A DNA stretch of 24,483 bases from DATLGB01 sp037724045 (GTDB lineage: Bacteria; Actinomycetota; Thermoleophilia; Solirubrobacterales; Solirubrobacteraceae): the NCBI GenBank assembly GCA_037724045.1, contig JBBJOW010000059.1, positions 1 to 24,483 of the forward strand. Direction: 5' to 3'. Each line of letters begins with the position of its first letter. The first letter of the stretch is position 1. A model generated the notes under the pieces. That model did not search any database. It saw nothing but the letters and a program-made list of their open reading frames with translations, and had not been told where the DNA came from. Position numbers and translations under genes: made by a program. This document shows, piece by piece, positions 8,643 to 15,736 of this stretch.

Positions 8643-9469
8643 TCCTCATCGACGGGAAGGCGATCGCGGCGCAGGTGCGCGCAGAGGTGGCGGAAGCGGT
8701 CGCACGGCTCGACCGTCAACCGGGCCTGGCGACCGTGCTCGTCGGCGACGACCCCGCGTCGGCGATCTACGTCGCCAACAAGCGCCGGCAGACCGCCGAG
8801 GTCGGCATGCGCTCGATCGACCGCACACTCGCCCAGGACGCCGGCCACGCCGAGGTCGAGGCGGTCATCCGCGCGCTGAACGCCGACCCCGGGGTCGACG
8901 GGATCCTGCTGCAGCTGCCGACCCCGCCGCAGGTCGACGGCGGCGCGCTCACGAGCCTGATCGACCCGCGCAAGGACGTCGACGGCCTGACGCCGGTGAG
9001 CGCCGGCCTGCTCGCCCAGGGCAAGGCGGGGCTGCGGCCCTGCACCCCGTCCGGCGTGATGGAGCTGCTGCGCCGCCACGACATCGCGCTCGAGGGGGCC
9101 GAGGCGGTCGTGCTCGGCAGGTCCGATCTCGTCGGCAAGCCCGTCGCCCAGCTTCTGCTGGCAGCCAACGCGACCGTCACCGTCTGCCACAGCCGCACCC
9201 GCGACCTGCCCGCCGTCTGCCGCCGCGCGGACATCCTCGTCGCCGCTGTCGGGCGTGCCGAGATGGTGCGCGGGGACTGGGTCAAGCCGGGCGCGGCGGT
9301 CATCGACGTCGGCATCAACCGCACCGGCGCCGGCCTCAAGGGCGACGTCGCCTTCGAAGAGGTCGCGGCCCACGCCGGCCACGTCACGCCGGTTCCTGGC
9401 GGCGTCGGGCCCATGACGATCGCGATGCTGCTGCGCAACACGCTGGCCGCCGCGGGCGCGTCGCAGTAG
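8639..9469 (+). CDS. folD: methylenetetrahydrofolate dehydrogenase/cyclohydrolase
   Basis: The 276-residue product is a standard FolD. It starts ILIDGKAIA, has the folate site YVANKRRQ with Tyr44 and catalytic Lys48, GILLQLPTPP and DPRKDVDGLTPVSAG as substrate-site motifs, PCTPSGVMELL, the dinucleotide loop LGRSDLVGKPVA, HSRTRDL, and VPGGVGPMTIAMLLRNT at the end. It interconverts 5,10-methylene-, methenyl- and 10-formyl-tetrahydrofolate with NADP in the cytoplasm, feeding purine and formyl-Met-tRNA synthesis. The start ATG 8639 overlaps the pcrA stop (ATGA). The frame is open far upstream, but that part is a shadow of pcrA. The next gene starts 13 bases after its stop. Confidence 0.95.
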   Translation: MILIDGKAIAAQVRAEVAEAVARLDRQPGLATVLVGDDPASAIYVANKRRQTAEVGMRSIDRTLAQDAGHAEVEAVIRALNADPGVDGILLQLPTPPQVDGGALTSLIDPRKDVDGLTPVSAGLLAQGKAGLRPCTPSGVMELLRRHDIALEGAEAVVLGRSDLVGKPVAQLLLAANATVTVCHSRTRDLPAVCRRADILVAAVGRAEMVRGDWVKPGAAVIDVGINRTGAGLKGDVAFEEVAAHAGHVTPVPGGVGPMTIAMLLRNTLAAAGASQ

Positions 9470-9472
9470 GTT
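9467..9472 (+). promoter_or_regulatory. candidate -10 box (TAGGTT)
   Basis: TAGGTT overlaps the folD stop and stands 9 bases before ATG 9482. There is no ribosome site in those 9 bases, so a near-leaderless transcript is plausible. No -35 element was recognised. Confidence 0.35.
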
Positions 9473-9481
9473 TCGCGCCCG

Positions 9482-9898
9482 ATGCAACGCCTGCGCACCC
9501 CCGACTGGCTGACCGGCGCGGCCGGCGTGGCGCTGCTCGCCGGCCTGGCCGGTCATGGCGAAGGCGGTGCGGGCACGGTGTGGCTGGCGCTCGTCGGCGT
9601 GCTCGCGCTGCTCGTGCCGGTGGTGACGGCCACGCGTGACGCTCCGGCCCTGCCGGTCGCCCTCGACGTGCTGACCGTATGGGCGGGCATCGTGAGCCTG
9701 CCGGTGATCGTGGTGCGGGTGCTGGCAGCCGACGGGCGCGACTGGGGGCTATGGCTGACCGCCGCCGCGGTCCTCGCGGTCCTCGCCGGCGCCTGGTGGG
9801 CGATGCGCAAGCAGGCCCAGCCCGGCCTGCGGCCGCCGCCGGAGGTTCGAGCCATGCCGACGCCGGCTGCGCACGACCCCTCTGCGCCGCCCACCTAG
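9482..9898 (+). CDS. small integral membrane protein of unknown function
   Basis: I do not recognise this family. The 138-residue product has four likely membrane helices at about residues 10-25, 32-50, 60-82 and 88-108, with a short loop (ATRDAPALP) between helices 2 and 3. A hydrophilic Pro-rich tail of about 30 residues (QAQPGLRPPPEV... to the end) follows. There is no signal cleavage site, cofactor motif or conserved charged cluster within the membrane. It sits alone between folD and gatC, with 12 bases before it and 13 after it, in the same direction, so it is probably transcribed with them. Its function cannot be inferred from that context. Codon use and GC match the neighbours, so it is unlikely to be a recent arrival. 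Confidence 0.7.
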   Translation: MQRLRTPDWLTGAAGVALLAGLAGHGEGGAGTVWLALVGVLALLVPVVTATRDAPALPVALDVLTVWAGIVSLPVIVVRVLAADGRDWGLWLTAAAVLAVLAGAWWAMRKQAQPGLRPPPEVRAMPTPAAHDPSAPPT

Positions 9899-9901
9899 AC
9901 T
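9896..9901 (+). promoter_or_regulatory. candidate -10 box (TAGACT) for gatCAB
   Basis: TAGACT begins at the stop codon of the membrane protein gene and lies 10 bases before the gatC ATG. The intervening bases are pyrimidine-rich with no ribosome site. This suggests gatCAB has its own promoter with a leader of about 3 bases. Confidence 0.35.
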
Positions 9902-9911
9902 CGCCGCCCTC

Positions 9912-10202
9912 ATGCTGAGCCGGGATCAGGTGCTGCACGTGGCGCGTCTCGCGCGCCTCGAACTGACCGACGAGGAGCTCGACCGCCACGCGGTGGAGTT
10001 GTCGAAGGTGGTCGACTGGATCGACAAGATCGCCGAGCTCGGGGACCTGACCGACGTCGAGCCGACCAGCCACGTCGTCGCGCTCACCAACCAGCTGCGC
10101 GATGACGAACCGCGGCCGAGCCTGCCAGTCGACCAGGCCCTCGCGGCCGCGCCTGACCACGACGAGACCGGCTTCCGGGTCCCGAGCCCAGGCGCCTCGT
10201 GA
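9912..10202 (+). CDS. gatC: Asp-tRNA(Asn)/Glu-tRNA(Gln) amidotransferase subunit C
   Basis: The 96-residue protein is a typical GatC. It opens LSRDQVLHVARLARLELTDEEL, continues with LSKVVDWIDKIAELGDLTDVEPTSHV, and ends with the conserved belt segment LRDDEPRPSLPVDQALAAAPDH and GFRVP. GatC wraps around GatA and GatB and stabilises the complex; it has no active site. The complex converts mischarged Glu-tRNA(Gln) and/or Asp-tRNA(Asn) to the amide forms. ATG 9912 has no ribosome site but follows a TAnnnT box. The TGA overlaps the gatA GTG (GTGA), the first of two very tight junctions in this operon. Confidence 0.95.
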   Translation: MLSRDQVLHVARLARLELTDEELDRHAVELSKVVDWIDKIAELGDLTDVEPTSHVVALTNQLRDDEPRPSLPVDQALAAAPDHDETGFRVPSPGAS

Positions 10203-11605
10203 TCGAGCTGACCGCCGCGCAGGCGGCGGAGCGCATCCGCTCCGGCGATCTCGACGCCGCGGAGTACTTCGACGCCTACCGCGAGCGCTGCGAGCGCGAC
10301 GACCTCAACTGCTTCACGTGGGTCGCCGCCGAGTCCGAGCAGGTCGACACGAGCGGACCGCTCGGTGGCGTGCCGATCGGCGTCAAGGACCTCTTCTGCA
10401 CCGAGGGCATCCCGAGCCAGGCCGGCTCGCGCATCCTCGAGGGCTACCTGCCGCCCTACACCGCGACCGCGGTGGAACGGCTCAGGGCGGCTGGGGCGCC
10501 GGTGCTGGCCAAGACCAACCAGGACGAGTTCGCGATGGGCTCGTCGACGGAGAACTCCGCCTACGGGCCGACCCTCAATCCCTGGGACCGAGGTCGCGTG
10601 CCGGGCGGCTCGAGCGGCGGCAGCGCCGCCGCGGTCGCCGCCGGCCTCGTGCCGTGGGCGATCGGGACCGACACCGGCGGGTCGATCCGCCAGCCCGCCG
10701 CGCTGTGCGGGATCGTCGGCCTCAAGCCGACCTACGGCGCCATCAGCCGCTACGGGATGATCGCGTTCGCCTCTTCGCTCGACCAGGCCGGACCCCTCAC
10801 GAACGACGTGACCGACGCCGCGCTGCTCCTCGCCGCCATGCAGGGTGCCGACCCATACGACTCCACCTGCACCGGGCTGGGAGAGGACGTGGCGCTGCCC
10901 ACCGCCACCGACCTCTCCGGGGTGCGCATCGGCGTTCCGGACGAGCTGACCGGCGAGGGCATCGAGCCAGGGGTGCAGGCGCGCTTCGACGAGACGCTCG
11001 ACCGCGCGCGCGAGCTCGGCGCAACCGTCGAGTCCTGCTCGCTGCCGACGGCCCCCCACGCGCTCGCGGCCTACTACCTGATCGCCCCGGCCGAGGTCTC
11101 GAGCAACCTCGCCCGCTACGACGGCGTCCGTTACGGCCTGCGCGTCGATGGCGCCGGGGACCTTGAGTCCATGTACACGGCCACCCGCGCGGAGGGCTTC
11201 GGTGCGGAGGTCAAGCGCCGCATCCTGATCGGTACCTACGCACTGTCGAGCGGCTACTACGACGCCTACTACGGGCGCGCACAGCAGATCCGCACCCTGA
11301 TCAAGCGTGATTTCGACGCGGTCTTCGAGCGCTTCGACTTCGTCGCGACCCCCACCGCGCCCGGCGTCGCCTTCGAGCTCGGTGCCAAGACGGCGGACCC
11401 GCTGGCGATGTACCTCAACGACTACTGCGCCGTGCCGATGAGCCTCGCCGGCATCCCGGGGATCTCCATCCCCGCCGGGCTTGCCGAGGGACTGCCGTGC
11501 GGCTTCCAGCTCGCCGGCCCGGCGTTCTCCGAGACGCGCCTGCTGGACGCCGCGCACGCGCTGGAGAAGGCCATCGGCTTCGACATGACCGCGGTGTTCG
11601 CCTAG
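10199..11605 (+). CDS. gatA: Asp-tRNA(Asn)/Glu-tRNA(Gln) amidotransferase subunit A
   Basis: The 468-residue protein is an amidase-signature enzyme with the full Lys-Ser-Ser triad: Lys63 in GVPIGVKDLF, cis-Ser138 in PGGSSGGSAAAVAAG, and nucleophile Ser162 in TDTGGSIRQPAALCG. The spacing between them matches known GatA proteins. GLKPTYGAISRYGMIAFASSLDQAGP and the tail AGIPGISIPAG...LPCGFQLAGP are also characteristic. It hydrolyses glutamine to release ammonia, which travels to GatB. The start is GTG 10199, overlapping the gatC stop. The stop TAG at 11603-11605 abuts the gatB ATG directly. The N-terminus is slightly shorter than in firmicute GatA; otherwise nothing is unusual. Confidence 0.96.
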   Translation: MIELTAAQAAERIRSGDLDAAEYFDAYRERCERDDLNCFTWVAAESEQVDTSGPLGGVPIGVKDLFCTEGIPSQAGSRILEGYLPPYTATAVERLRAAGAPVLAKTNQDEFAMGSSTENSAYGPTLNPWDRGRVPGGSSGGSAAAVAAGLVPWAIGTDTGGSIRQPAALCGIVGLKPTYGAISRYGMIAFASSLDQAGPLTNDVTDAALLLAAMQGADPYDSTCTGLGEDVALPTATDLSGVRIGVPDELTGEGIEPGVQARFDETLDRARELGATVESCSLPTAPHALAAYYLIAPAEVSSNLARYDGVRYGLRVDGAGDLESMYTATRAEGFGAEVKRRILIGTYALSSGYYDAYYGRAQQIRTLIKRDFDAVFERFDFVATPTAPGVAFELGAKTADPLAMYLNDYCAVPMSLAGIPGISIPAGLAEGLPCGFQLAGPAFSETRLLDAAHALEKAIGFDMTAVFA

Positions 11606-12991
<1,386 letters not shown>

Positions 12992-12994
12992 CCT

Positions 12995-13031
12995 TTGCGA
13001 ATTGGGCACCCATAGGGGGTGCAATTCGCAA
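12995..13031. terminator. long hairpin after gatB, terminator or operator
   Basis: TTGCGAATT (12995-13003) pairs perfectly with AATTCGCAA (13023-13031), and GCACCC (13006-13011) with GGGTGC (13017-13022). This leaves a 2-base GG bulge and a 5-base ATAGG loop: 15 base pairs in all. It begins 3 bases after the gatB stop. There is no T-run after it on either strand. The outer arms are AT-rich for this genome. Its right arm lies 10 bases before the TACCAT box of the next gene, so it could be a regulator site as well as a terminator. Confidence 0.6.
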
Positions 13032-13040
13032 TGGTCGGCG

Positions 13041-13046
13041 TACCAT
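13041..13046 (+). promoter_or_regulatory. candidate -10 box (TACCAT), leaderless start
   Basis: TACCAT stands 6 bases before ATG 13053 and there is no ribosome site, the arrangement expected of a leaderless mRNA. The preceding hairpin's right arm occupies the region where a -35 contact would lie. Confidence 0.42.
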
Positions 13047-13052
13047 GAGCCA

Positions 13053-13277
13053 ATGGCGAAGCTCATCCGCATGGACAAGACCGGGCACACGACGCTTGCG
13101 GAGTGGGCGCTCGACGATCAGGCCGCGGTGGACGTCGCCGTCCGTGCGTTCCGCGAGCAGCTCGACGCGGGCTACTACGCCGTCGTCACGCGCGGCGAGG
13201 GTCACGCCGAGCAGGTTCGCGAGCTGCCGCTGGACGCCGGCACCGTGATCCTGCGCCGTCCCATCGCGGGTGGCTGA
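13053..13277 (+). CDS. 74-residue protein of unknown function ending in Gly-Gly
   Basis: The product begins AKLIRMDKTGHTTLAEW, has a predicted helix DQAAVDVAVRAFREQLDAG, then YYAVVTRGEG, EQVRELPLDA and finally GTVILRRPIAGG. The predicted order is strand-strand-helix-strand-strand with a C-terminal Gly-Gly. The size and the end of the chain recall beta-grasp carriers such as MoaD and ThiS, whose tails often read hydrophobic-PP-x-x-GG. I recall similar unnamed actinobacterial proteins but no assigned function, so a carrier role is only a hypothesis. ATG 13053 is preferred because of the TACCAT box 6 bases upstream; the frame is open further 5' as a shadow of gatB. The downstream membrane-protein gene overlaps its end by 8 bases, so the two are probably co-expressed. 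Confidence 0.72.
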   Translation: MAKLIRMDKTGHTTLAEWALDDQAAVDVAVRAFREQLDAGYYAVVTRGEGHAEQVRELPLDAGTVILRRPIAGG

Positions 13278-13920
13278 GGAGGCCACCGCGGTCCTCAGGG
13301 AGACCGCGGGCGTCTACTGGCGCCCGCGCGTCGACGAGCGCCGCCTGACGCTCGCCGGGCGCACATGGACCGCGACCACGTTCGCGCACACGGTGCCGTG
13401 GCTGATGATGGCGGCGTTCCTGCTCTACCTCGAGCCGCTGAGCTTCCCGCTCGCGATCATCCTCATCGCCCACGCCTGGGTCATCCCCGAGCTCTACGCC
13501 AAGCGCGGCGCCAACGTGCTGCGCCAGGCCCACCGCTTGGGAGCGGGCCCCGAGCGGACGGCGCTCGGCCTGCTCGGTGACCTCGTCGGCCATGATGCTC
13601 GCGAGCTGCACGGGCGCACGGGCCTGGTGCCCGAGCGCGGGACGCTCGGGGTGTGGCTCGTCGGCGAGATGGGCGCGGTGCTCGTCCGGCCGGGCGGACG
13701 GCGGGTGCACTGCTACTGCATCCGGGTGGCGGAGCCCGACCTGCCGAGCGCGGATCGCATTGCGCACCTGCTGCTCGCGCTGCGCGAGGACGAGGTCGGC
13801 TTCGCCACGGTCGCCAATCAGGCGTTCTCCGGCGCGCCGTGGCGCCTGGTCCGCCGGCTCCCTGCCCGCGCTCGGCCGGCGGTGAGGGAAGTCGTGCAAA
13901 GAGCGCGGGTCCACTCCTGA
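13270..13920 (+). CDS. membrane protein of unknown function
   Basis: From GTG 13270 the product is 216 residues. A soluble N-terminal stretch of about 35 residues (YWRPRVDERRLTLAGRTW) precedes two membrane helices at about residues 37-53 and 56-75 (PWLMMAAFLLYL and FPLAIILIAHAWVIPELYA). About 140 mostly soluble residues follow. That C-terminal part contains EMGAVLVRPGGRRVHCYCIRV and LPSADRIAHLLLALREDEVGFATVANQAFSG. No enzyme motif is recognised. The gene overlaps the 74-residue protein gene by 8 bases in another frame, which suggests translational coupling and a related role. A nearer ribosome site (GGCTGAGGAGG) lies inside the first codons, so a start slightly downstream cannot be excluded. 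Confidence 0.65.
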   Translation: MAEEATAVLRETAGVYWRPRVDERRLTLAGRTWTATTFAHTVPWLMMAAFLLYLEPLSFPLAIILIAHAWVIPELYAKRGANVLRQAHRLGAGPERTALGLLGDLVGHDARELHGRTGLVPERGTLGVWLVGEMGAVLVRPGGRRVHCYCIRVAEPDLPSADRIAHLLLALREDEVGFATVANQAFSGAPWRLVRRLPARARPAVREVVQRARVHS

Positions 13921-13947
13921 GCAGGCGATCTTCTCCAAATGGCCATA

Positions 13948-13972
13948 TGTGCGCCCGACCCTGAGGGGCACA
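13948..13972 (+). promoter_or_regulatory. hairpin that masks the ribosome site of the next gene
   Basis: TGTGC (13948-13952) and CCC (13954-13956) pair with GGG (13965-13967) and GCACA (13968-13972), with one bulged G and an 8-base loop. The helix contains most of the GAGGGG ribosome site (13963-13968) and ends on the base before ATG 13973. It could limit translation, or at the DNA level be a dyad (TGTGC...GCACA) bound by a regulator. Confidence 0.45.
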
Positions 13973-14164
13973 ATGACGCACATGGAGAAGGCAACCACCA
14001 CCGAACGCTCATCGGCGTCCGGCCGGGGAGGAGTGACGCGGATCAACCAGAACCTCCGCGCCGCCCCTGAGCGTGCCGGCGCCATCTCCCGTGCGCGCAC
14101 CGCACGCAAGCAGCTGCGCCCGCGGACGGAGCGCTTCGCGCACCTGAAGCGCATGTACGACTGA
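13973..14164 (+). CDS. small basic protein of unknown function
   Basis: The 63-residue product (from ATG 13973) is rich in Arg, Lys, Ser and Thr, with segments GGVTRINQNLRAAPERAGAISR and RKQLRPRTERFAHLKRMYD. It has no membrane segment, no Cys and no recognisable domain. It is strongly basic, which would suit nucleic-acid or ribosome association, but that is speculation. The start is supported by GAGGGG 4 bases upstream. ATG 13949 and ATG 13982 are possible alternatives. It follows the 216-residue membrane protein in the same direction after 52 bases that hold only the hairpin described above. I do not recognise the family. Confidence 0.5.
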   Translation: MTHMEKATTTERSSASGRGGVTRINQNLRAAPERAGAISRARTARKQLRPRTERFAHLKRMYD

Positions 14165-14184
14165 TTCCTCGGGCCTCGCCCCCC

Positions 14185-14199
14185 CCCACGTATCGTGGG
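14185..14199. promoter_or_regulatory. palindrome over a candidate -10 box
   Basis: CCCACG (14185-14190) and CGTGGG (14194-14199) form a perfect inverted repeat around TAT. TATCGT (14191-14196) fits the TAnnnT box and lies 8 bases before GTG 14205. A run of nine C (14179-14187) leads into it. The overlap of palindrome and promoter suggests an operator, though the same sequence could act as a weak terminator for the upstream gene. Confidence 0.4.
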
Positions 14200-14204
14200 T
14201 GGCC

Positions 14205-14498
14205 GTGGAGTACCTGATCATCGCCAGCGTGTCAGGGATGTGGGCGGGCTTCATCGGCAGGTCGAAGGGTTCCTCGCCGGTGATCTGGTTCTGCATCGGC
14301 GCGATCGTCCCGTTCCTCGGGGTCCTGATCGCGGTCCTCTATCGGCACGAGACCGACGAGCTGCGCCGGCAGTGCCCGACGTGCGGCAAGGTCGTCCCGA
14401 TCCACGACGCGCTCTGCACCCGCTGCGGCACCGAGCTCGAGTTCCCCGACTTCGCCATCGAGCCCGCTTCAGCCGCGGCTCGCTATCAGCAGACCTGA
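14205..14498 (+). CDS. small membrane protein with C-terminal zinc ribbon
   Basis: The 97-residue product has two hydrophobic helices: one at the N-terminus (YLIIASVSGMWAGFIG) and one in the middle (PVIWFCIGAIVPFLGVLIAVLY). A soluble zinc ribbon follows: CPTCGKVVPIHDALCTRCGTEL, two CxxC pairs spaced as in many ribbon proteins. The tail is about 20 residues. The protein is probably in the cytoplasmic membrane with the ribbon in the cytoplasm; a binding partner is unknown. GTG 14205 is chosen because TATCGT stands 8 bases before it; GTG 14199 would add two residues. Its 3' end overlaps the convergent minus-strand gene by 30 bases, a real antisense overlap. Confidence 0.72.
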   Translation: MEYLIIASVSGMWAGFIGRSKGSSPVIWFCIGAIVPFLGVLIAVLYRHETDELRRQCPTCGKVVPIHDALCTRCGTELEFPDFAIEPASAAARYQQT

Positions 14499-14759
14499 CG
14501 CCGCGACGGCGACCACCGCAGCGCTGCTCAGGACGGCCGGCCAGGTGCCGATCGCGTCCCCGAGCGGGTGCGAGGCCACGAAGGCCGCCGCCGTCACCAC
14601 CAGCAGCGCCGCCGTGCGTGCCGCGCCGATCCGCGGGGCGAACTCAAGCGCGCACACGACCGCGCCGGCCAGCAGCACGGCACCGCCCGCCGCCCGGGTG
14701 GTGAGGTCCGCCACGGCGAAGCCGGCGATCAGCAGCCCGGCGGGAAGGAGCGCGATCAG
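14469..14759 (-). CDS. 4-TM membrane protein, probable CTG start
   Basis: Reading from CTG 14759 gives 96 residues with four hydrophobic segments: IALLPAGLLIAGFAV, AVLLAGAVVCALEFA, AALLVVTAAAFVAS and VLSSAAVVAVAASGLLIA. The first conventional start, GTG 14714, would give 81 residues and cut off the first helix. No ATG, GTG or TTG was found upstream in frame. The CTG overlaps the TGA of the DUF2294 gene as CTGA, the same geometry as the ATGA/GTGA couplings elsewhere here, so a CTG start is likely. The family is unrecognised. The gene is co-directional with, and directly downstream of, the MpsC-like gene. The 3' end overlaps the zinc-ribbon gene by 30 bases. Confidence 0.55.
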   Translation of the reverse strand: MIALLPAGLLIAGFAVADLTTRAAGGAVLLAGAVVCALEFAPRIGAARTAALLVVTAAAFVASHPLGDAIGTWPAVLSSAAVVAVAASGLLIASRG

Positions 14760-15100
14760 ACCGGCCGGTCCAGCACGAACATCTCGAACGAGCGGGGCGG
14801 GTCGAACACGATCTGGCTGTGGTAGGTCAGCACGCGCCGCTCGGTGATGCGCTCCACCGCGGAGCAGAACTCGGCCTCCACCGCGCGCTGGAAGGCGAGC
14901 CGGTACTCCCGTACGAGCTGCTCCTGTCCCGCTTCGAGCAGGGTCTTCTCGTTGGCGGTGAGCCCGTCCTCGAGGACGGTGAGCACGTACTCGTCGTTGA
15001 GGAAGCTCTTGGCGGCGGTCGGGCCCTTGCCGTAGTGCGTGGCCATCAGCGCTGCCAGCGTGCTGGAGAGGGCCGCGCGGATCTCGCCGTGCTCGGACAT
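14756..15100 (-). CDS. MpsC/DUF2294-family protein
   Basis: The 114-residue product fits DUF2294 (named MpsC after a sodium-translocating membrane-potential system): GKGPTAAKSFLNDEYVLTVLEDGLTANEKTLLEAGQ, then VREYRLAFQRAVEAEFCSAVERITERRVLTYHSQIVFDPP and a final FEMFVLDRP strand. The family is soluble and around 115-120 residues, so this is a full-length copy. The biochemical role is not well established; the link to sodium translocation comes from a staphylococcal operon, and no such partner genes are here. ATG 15100 is taken as the start, with in-frame GTGs at 15103 and 15106 also possible. There is no ribosome site, but GATAAT (15115-15110) is a reasonable -10 box for a leaderless transcript. 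It overlaps the 4-TM gene downstream (CTGA). Confidence 0.78.
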   Translation of the reverse strand: MSEHGEIRAALSSTLAALMATHYGKGPTAAKSFLNDEYVLTVLEDGLTANEKTLLEAGQEQLVREYRLAFQRAVEAEFCSAVERITERRVLTYHSQIVFDPPRSFEMFVLDRPV

Positions 15101-15109
15101 CACCACTGC

Positions 15110-15117
15110 ATTATCGT
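15110..15117. promoter_or_regulatory. overlapping divergent -10 boxes
   Basis: Two genes diverge with only 24 bases between their start codons. On the plus strand TATCGT (15112-15117) is followed by exactly 7 bases to ATG 15125. On the minus strand GATAAT (15115-15110) points at the DUF2294 start 3-9 bases on. The two boxes share four bases, so polymerase cannot occupy both at once. Confidence 0.42.
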
Positions 15118-15124
15118 CGACGTG

Positions 15125-15316
15125 ATGCGCGAGCGTCTTTCTGGCCTGGCCCGCCGCCTGATCGCCTATGCGGTGATGATCGCCGCGGTCATCATCCTGC
15201 TGCGCATCGTGATCGGCGGGCTGATCGGCTTCATCCACATGCTTGTCCTGATGGCGGTGTTCGTCTTCGCCATCTACGCGTTCTTCTGGGCGCGGCGCTT
15301 CAAGAGCCGCACCTAG
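15125..15316 (+). CDS. small two-helix membrane protein of unknown function
   Basis: The 63-residue product has a basic N-terminus (RERLSGLARR), a helix LIAYAVMIAAVIILLRIVI, a short GGLIGF turn, a second helix IHMLVLMAVFVFAIYAFFW and a basic end ARRFKSRT. Both ends are positively charged and so probably cytoplasmic, giving a hairpin in the membrane. No family is recognised. ATG 15125 is supported by the 7-base spacing from TATCGT. GTG 15122 is the alternative. It diverges from the MpsC-like gene and converges on the 4-TM gene at 15322 with 5 bases between stops. Confidence 0.65.
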   Translation: MRERLSGLARRLIAYAVMIAAVIILLRIVIGGLIGFIHMLVLMAVFVFAIYAFFWARRFKSRT

Positions 15317-15321
15317 CGCGC

Positions 15322-15699
15322 CTAGTGCGCGCCCATACCGCTCGCCAGCACGCAGACCAGCGCGGCGCCGCCGACGACGCCCGCCTGGCGGGCGCGCTCC
15401 AAGCCCAGCAGTAGCCCCCAGAGCGAGAGCTCGGCGGCCACGGTGAGCGTGTCGAGCACACCGATGGCCTCCGGAACCCCGGCGCCCGGCAGACCGACCG
15501 TGCGCTGCAGCAGCCAGGCGGCGACGAACACCGCGTTGCCCGCGACGCCCGCCGCGACCAGCCGCGGCGACAGCCCGGCGCGGGCGGCCAGCGCCCAGGC
15601 GGTCTGCAGGACGGCGGCGGCCAGGAAGCCGGCGCCGAGCAGCCCGTGCTCGGAGAAGTGCGACGGCGCCAGCCACGCGTGCACGGTCGCCGCCAGCAC
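15322..15699 (-). CDS. 4-TM membrane protein of unknown function
   Basis: The 125-residue product (GTG 15699) has about four helices and the pattern HAWLAPSHFSEHGLLGAGFLAAAVLQTAWALA near its N-terminus, then GNAVFVAAWLLQRTVGLP and VLDTLTVAAELSLWGLLLG. This His/Glu-containing first helix and the LQRTVGLP segment recall a widespread unnamed actinobacterial membrane family. Function is unknown; the histidines could bind metal or heme, but that is a guess. In frame upstream the sequence stays hydrophobic (LAVALSV), so a non-standard start such as CTG 15705 or further 5' is possible. The GTG start lies 37 bases after the kinase stop, and the gene is last in the signalling operon. Confidence 0.65.
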   Translation of the reverse strand: MLAATVHAWLAPSHFSEHGLLGAGFLAAAVLQTAWALAARAGLSPRLVAAGVAGNAVFVAAWLLQRTVGLPGAGVPEAIGVLDTLTVAAELSLWGLLLGLERARQAGVVGGAALVCVLASGMGAH

Positions 15700-15736
15700 C
15701 GACAGCGCGACGGCGAGTCGGTCCGCGTGCTCGTGG

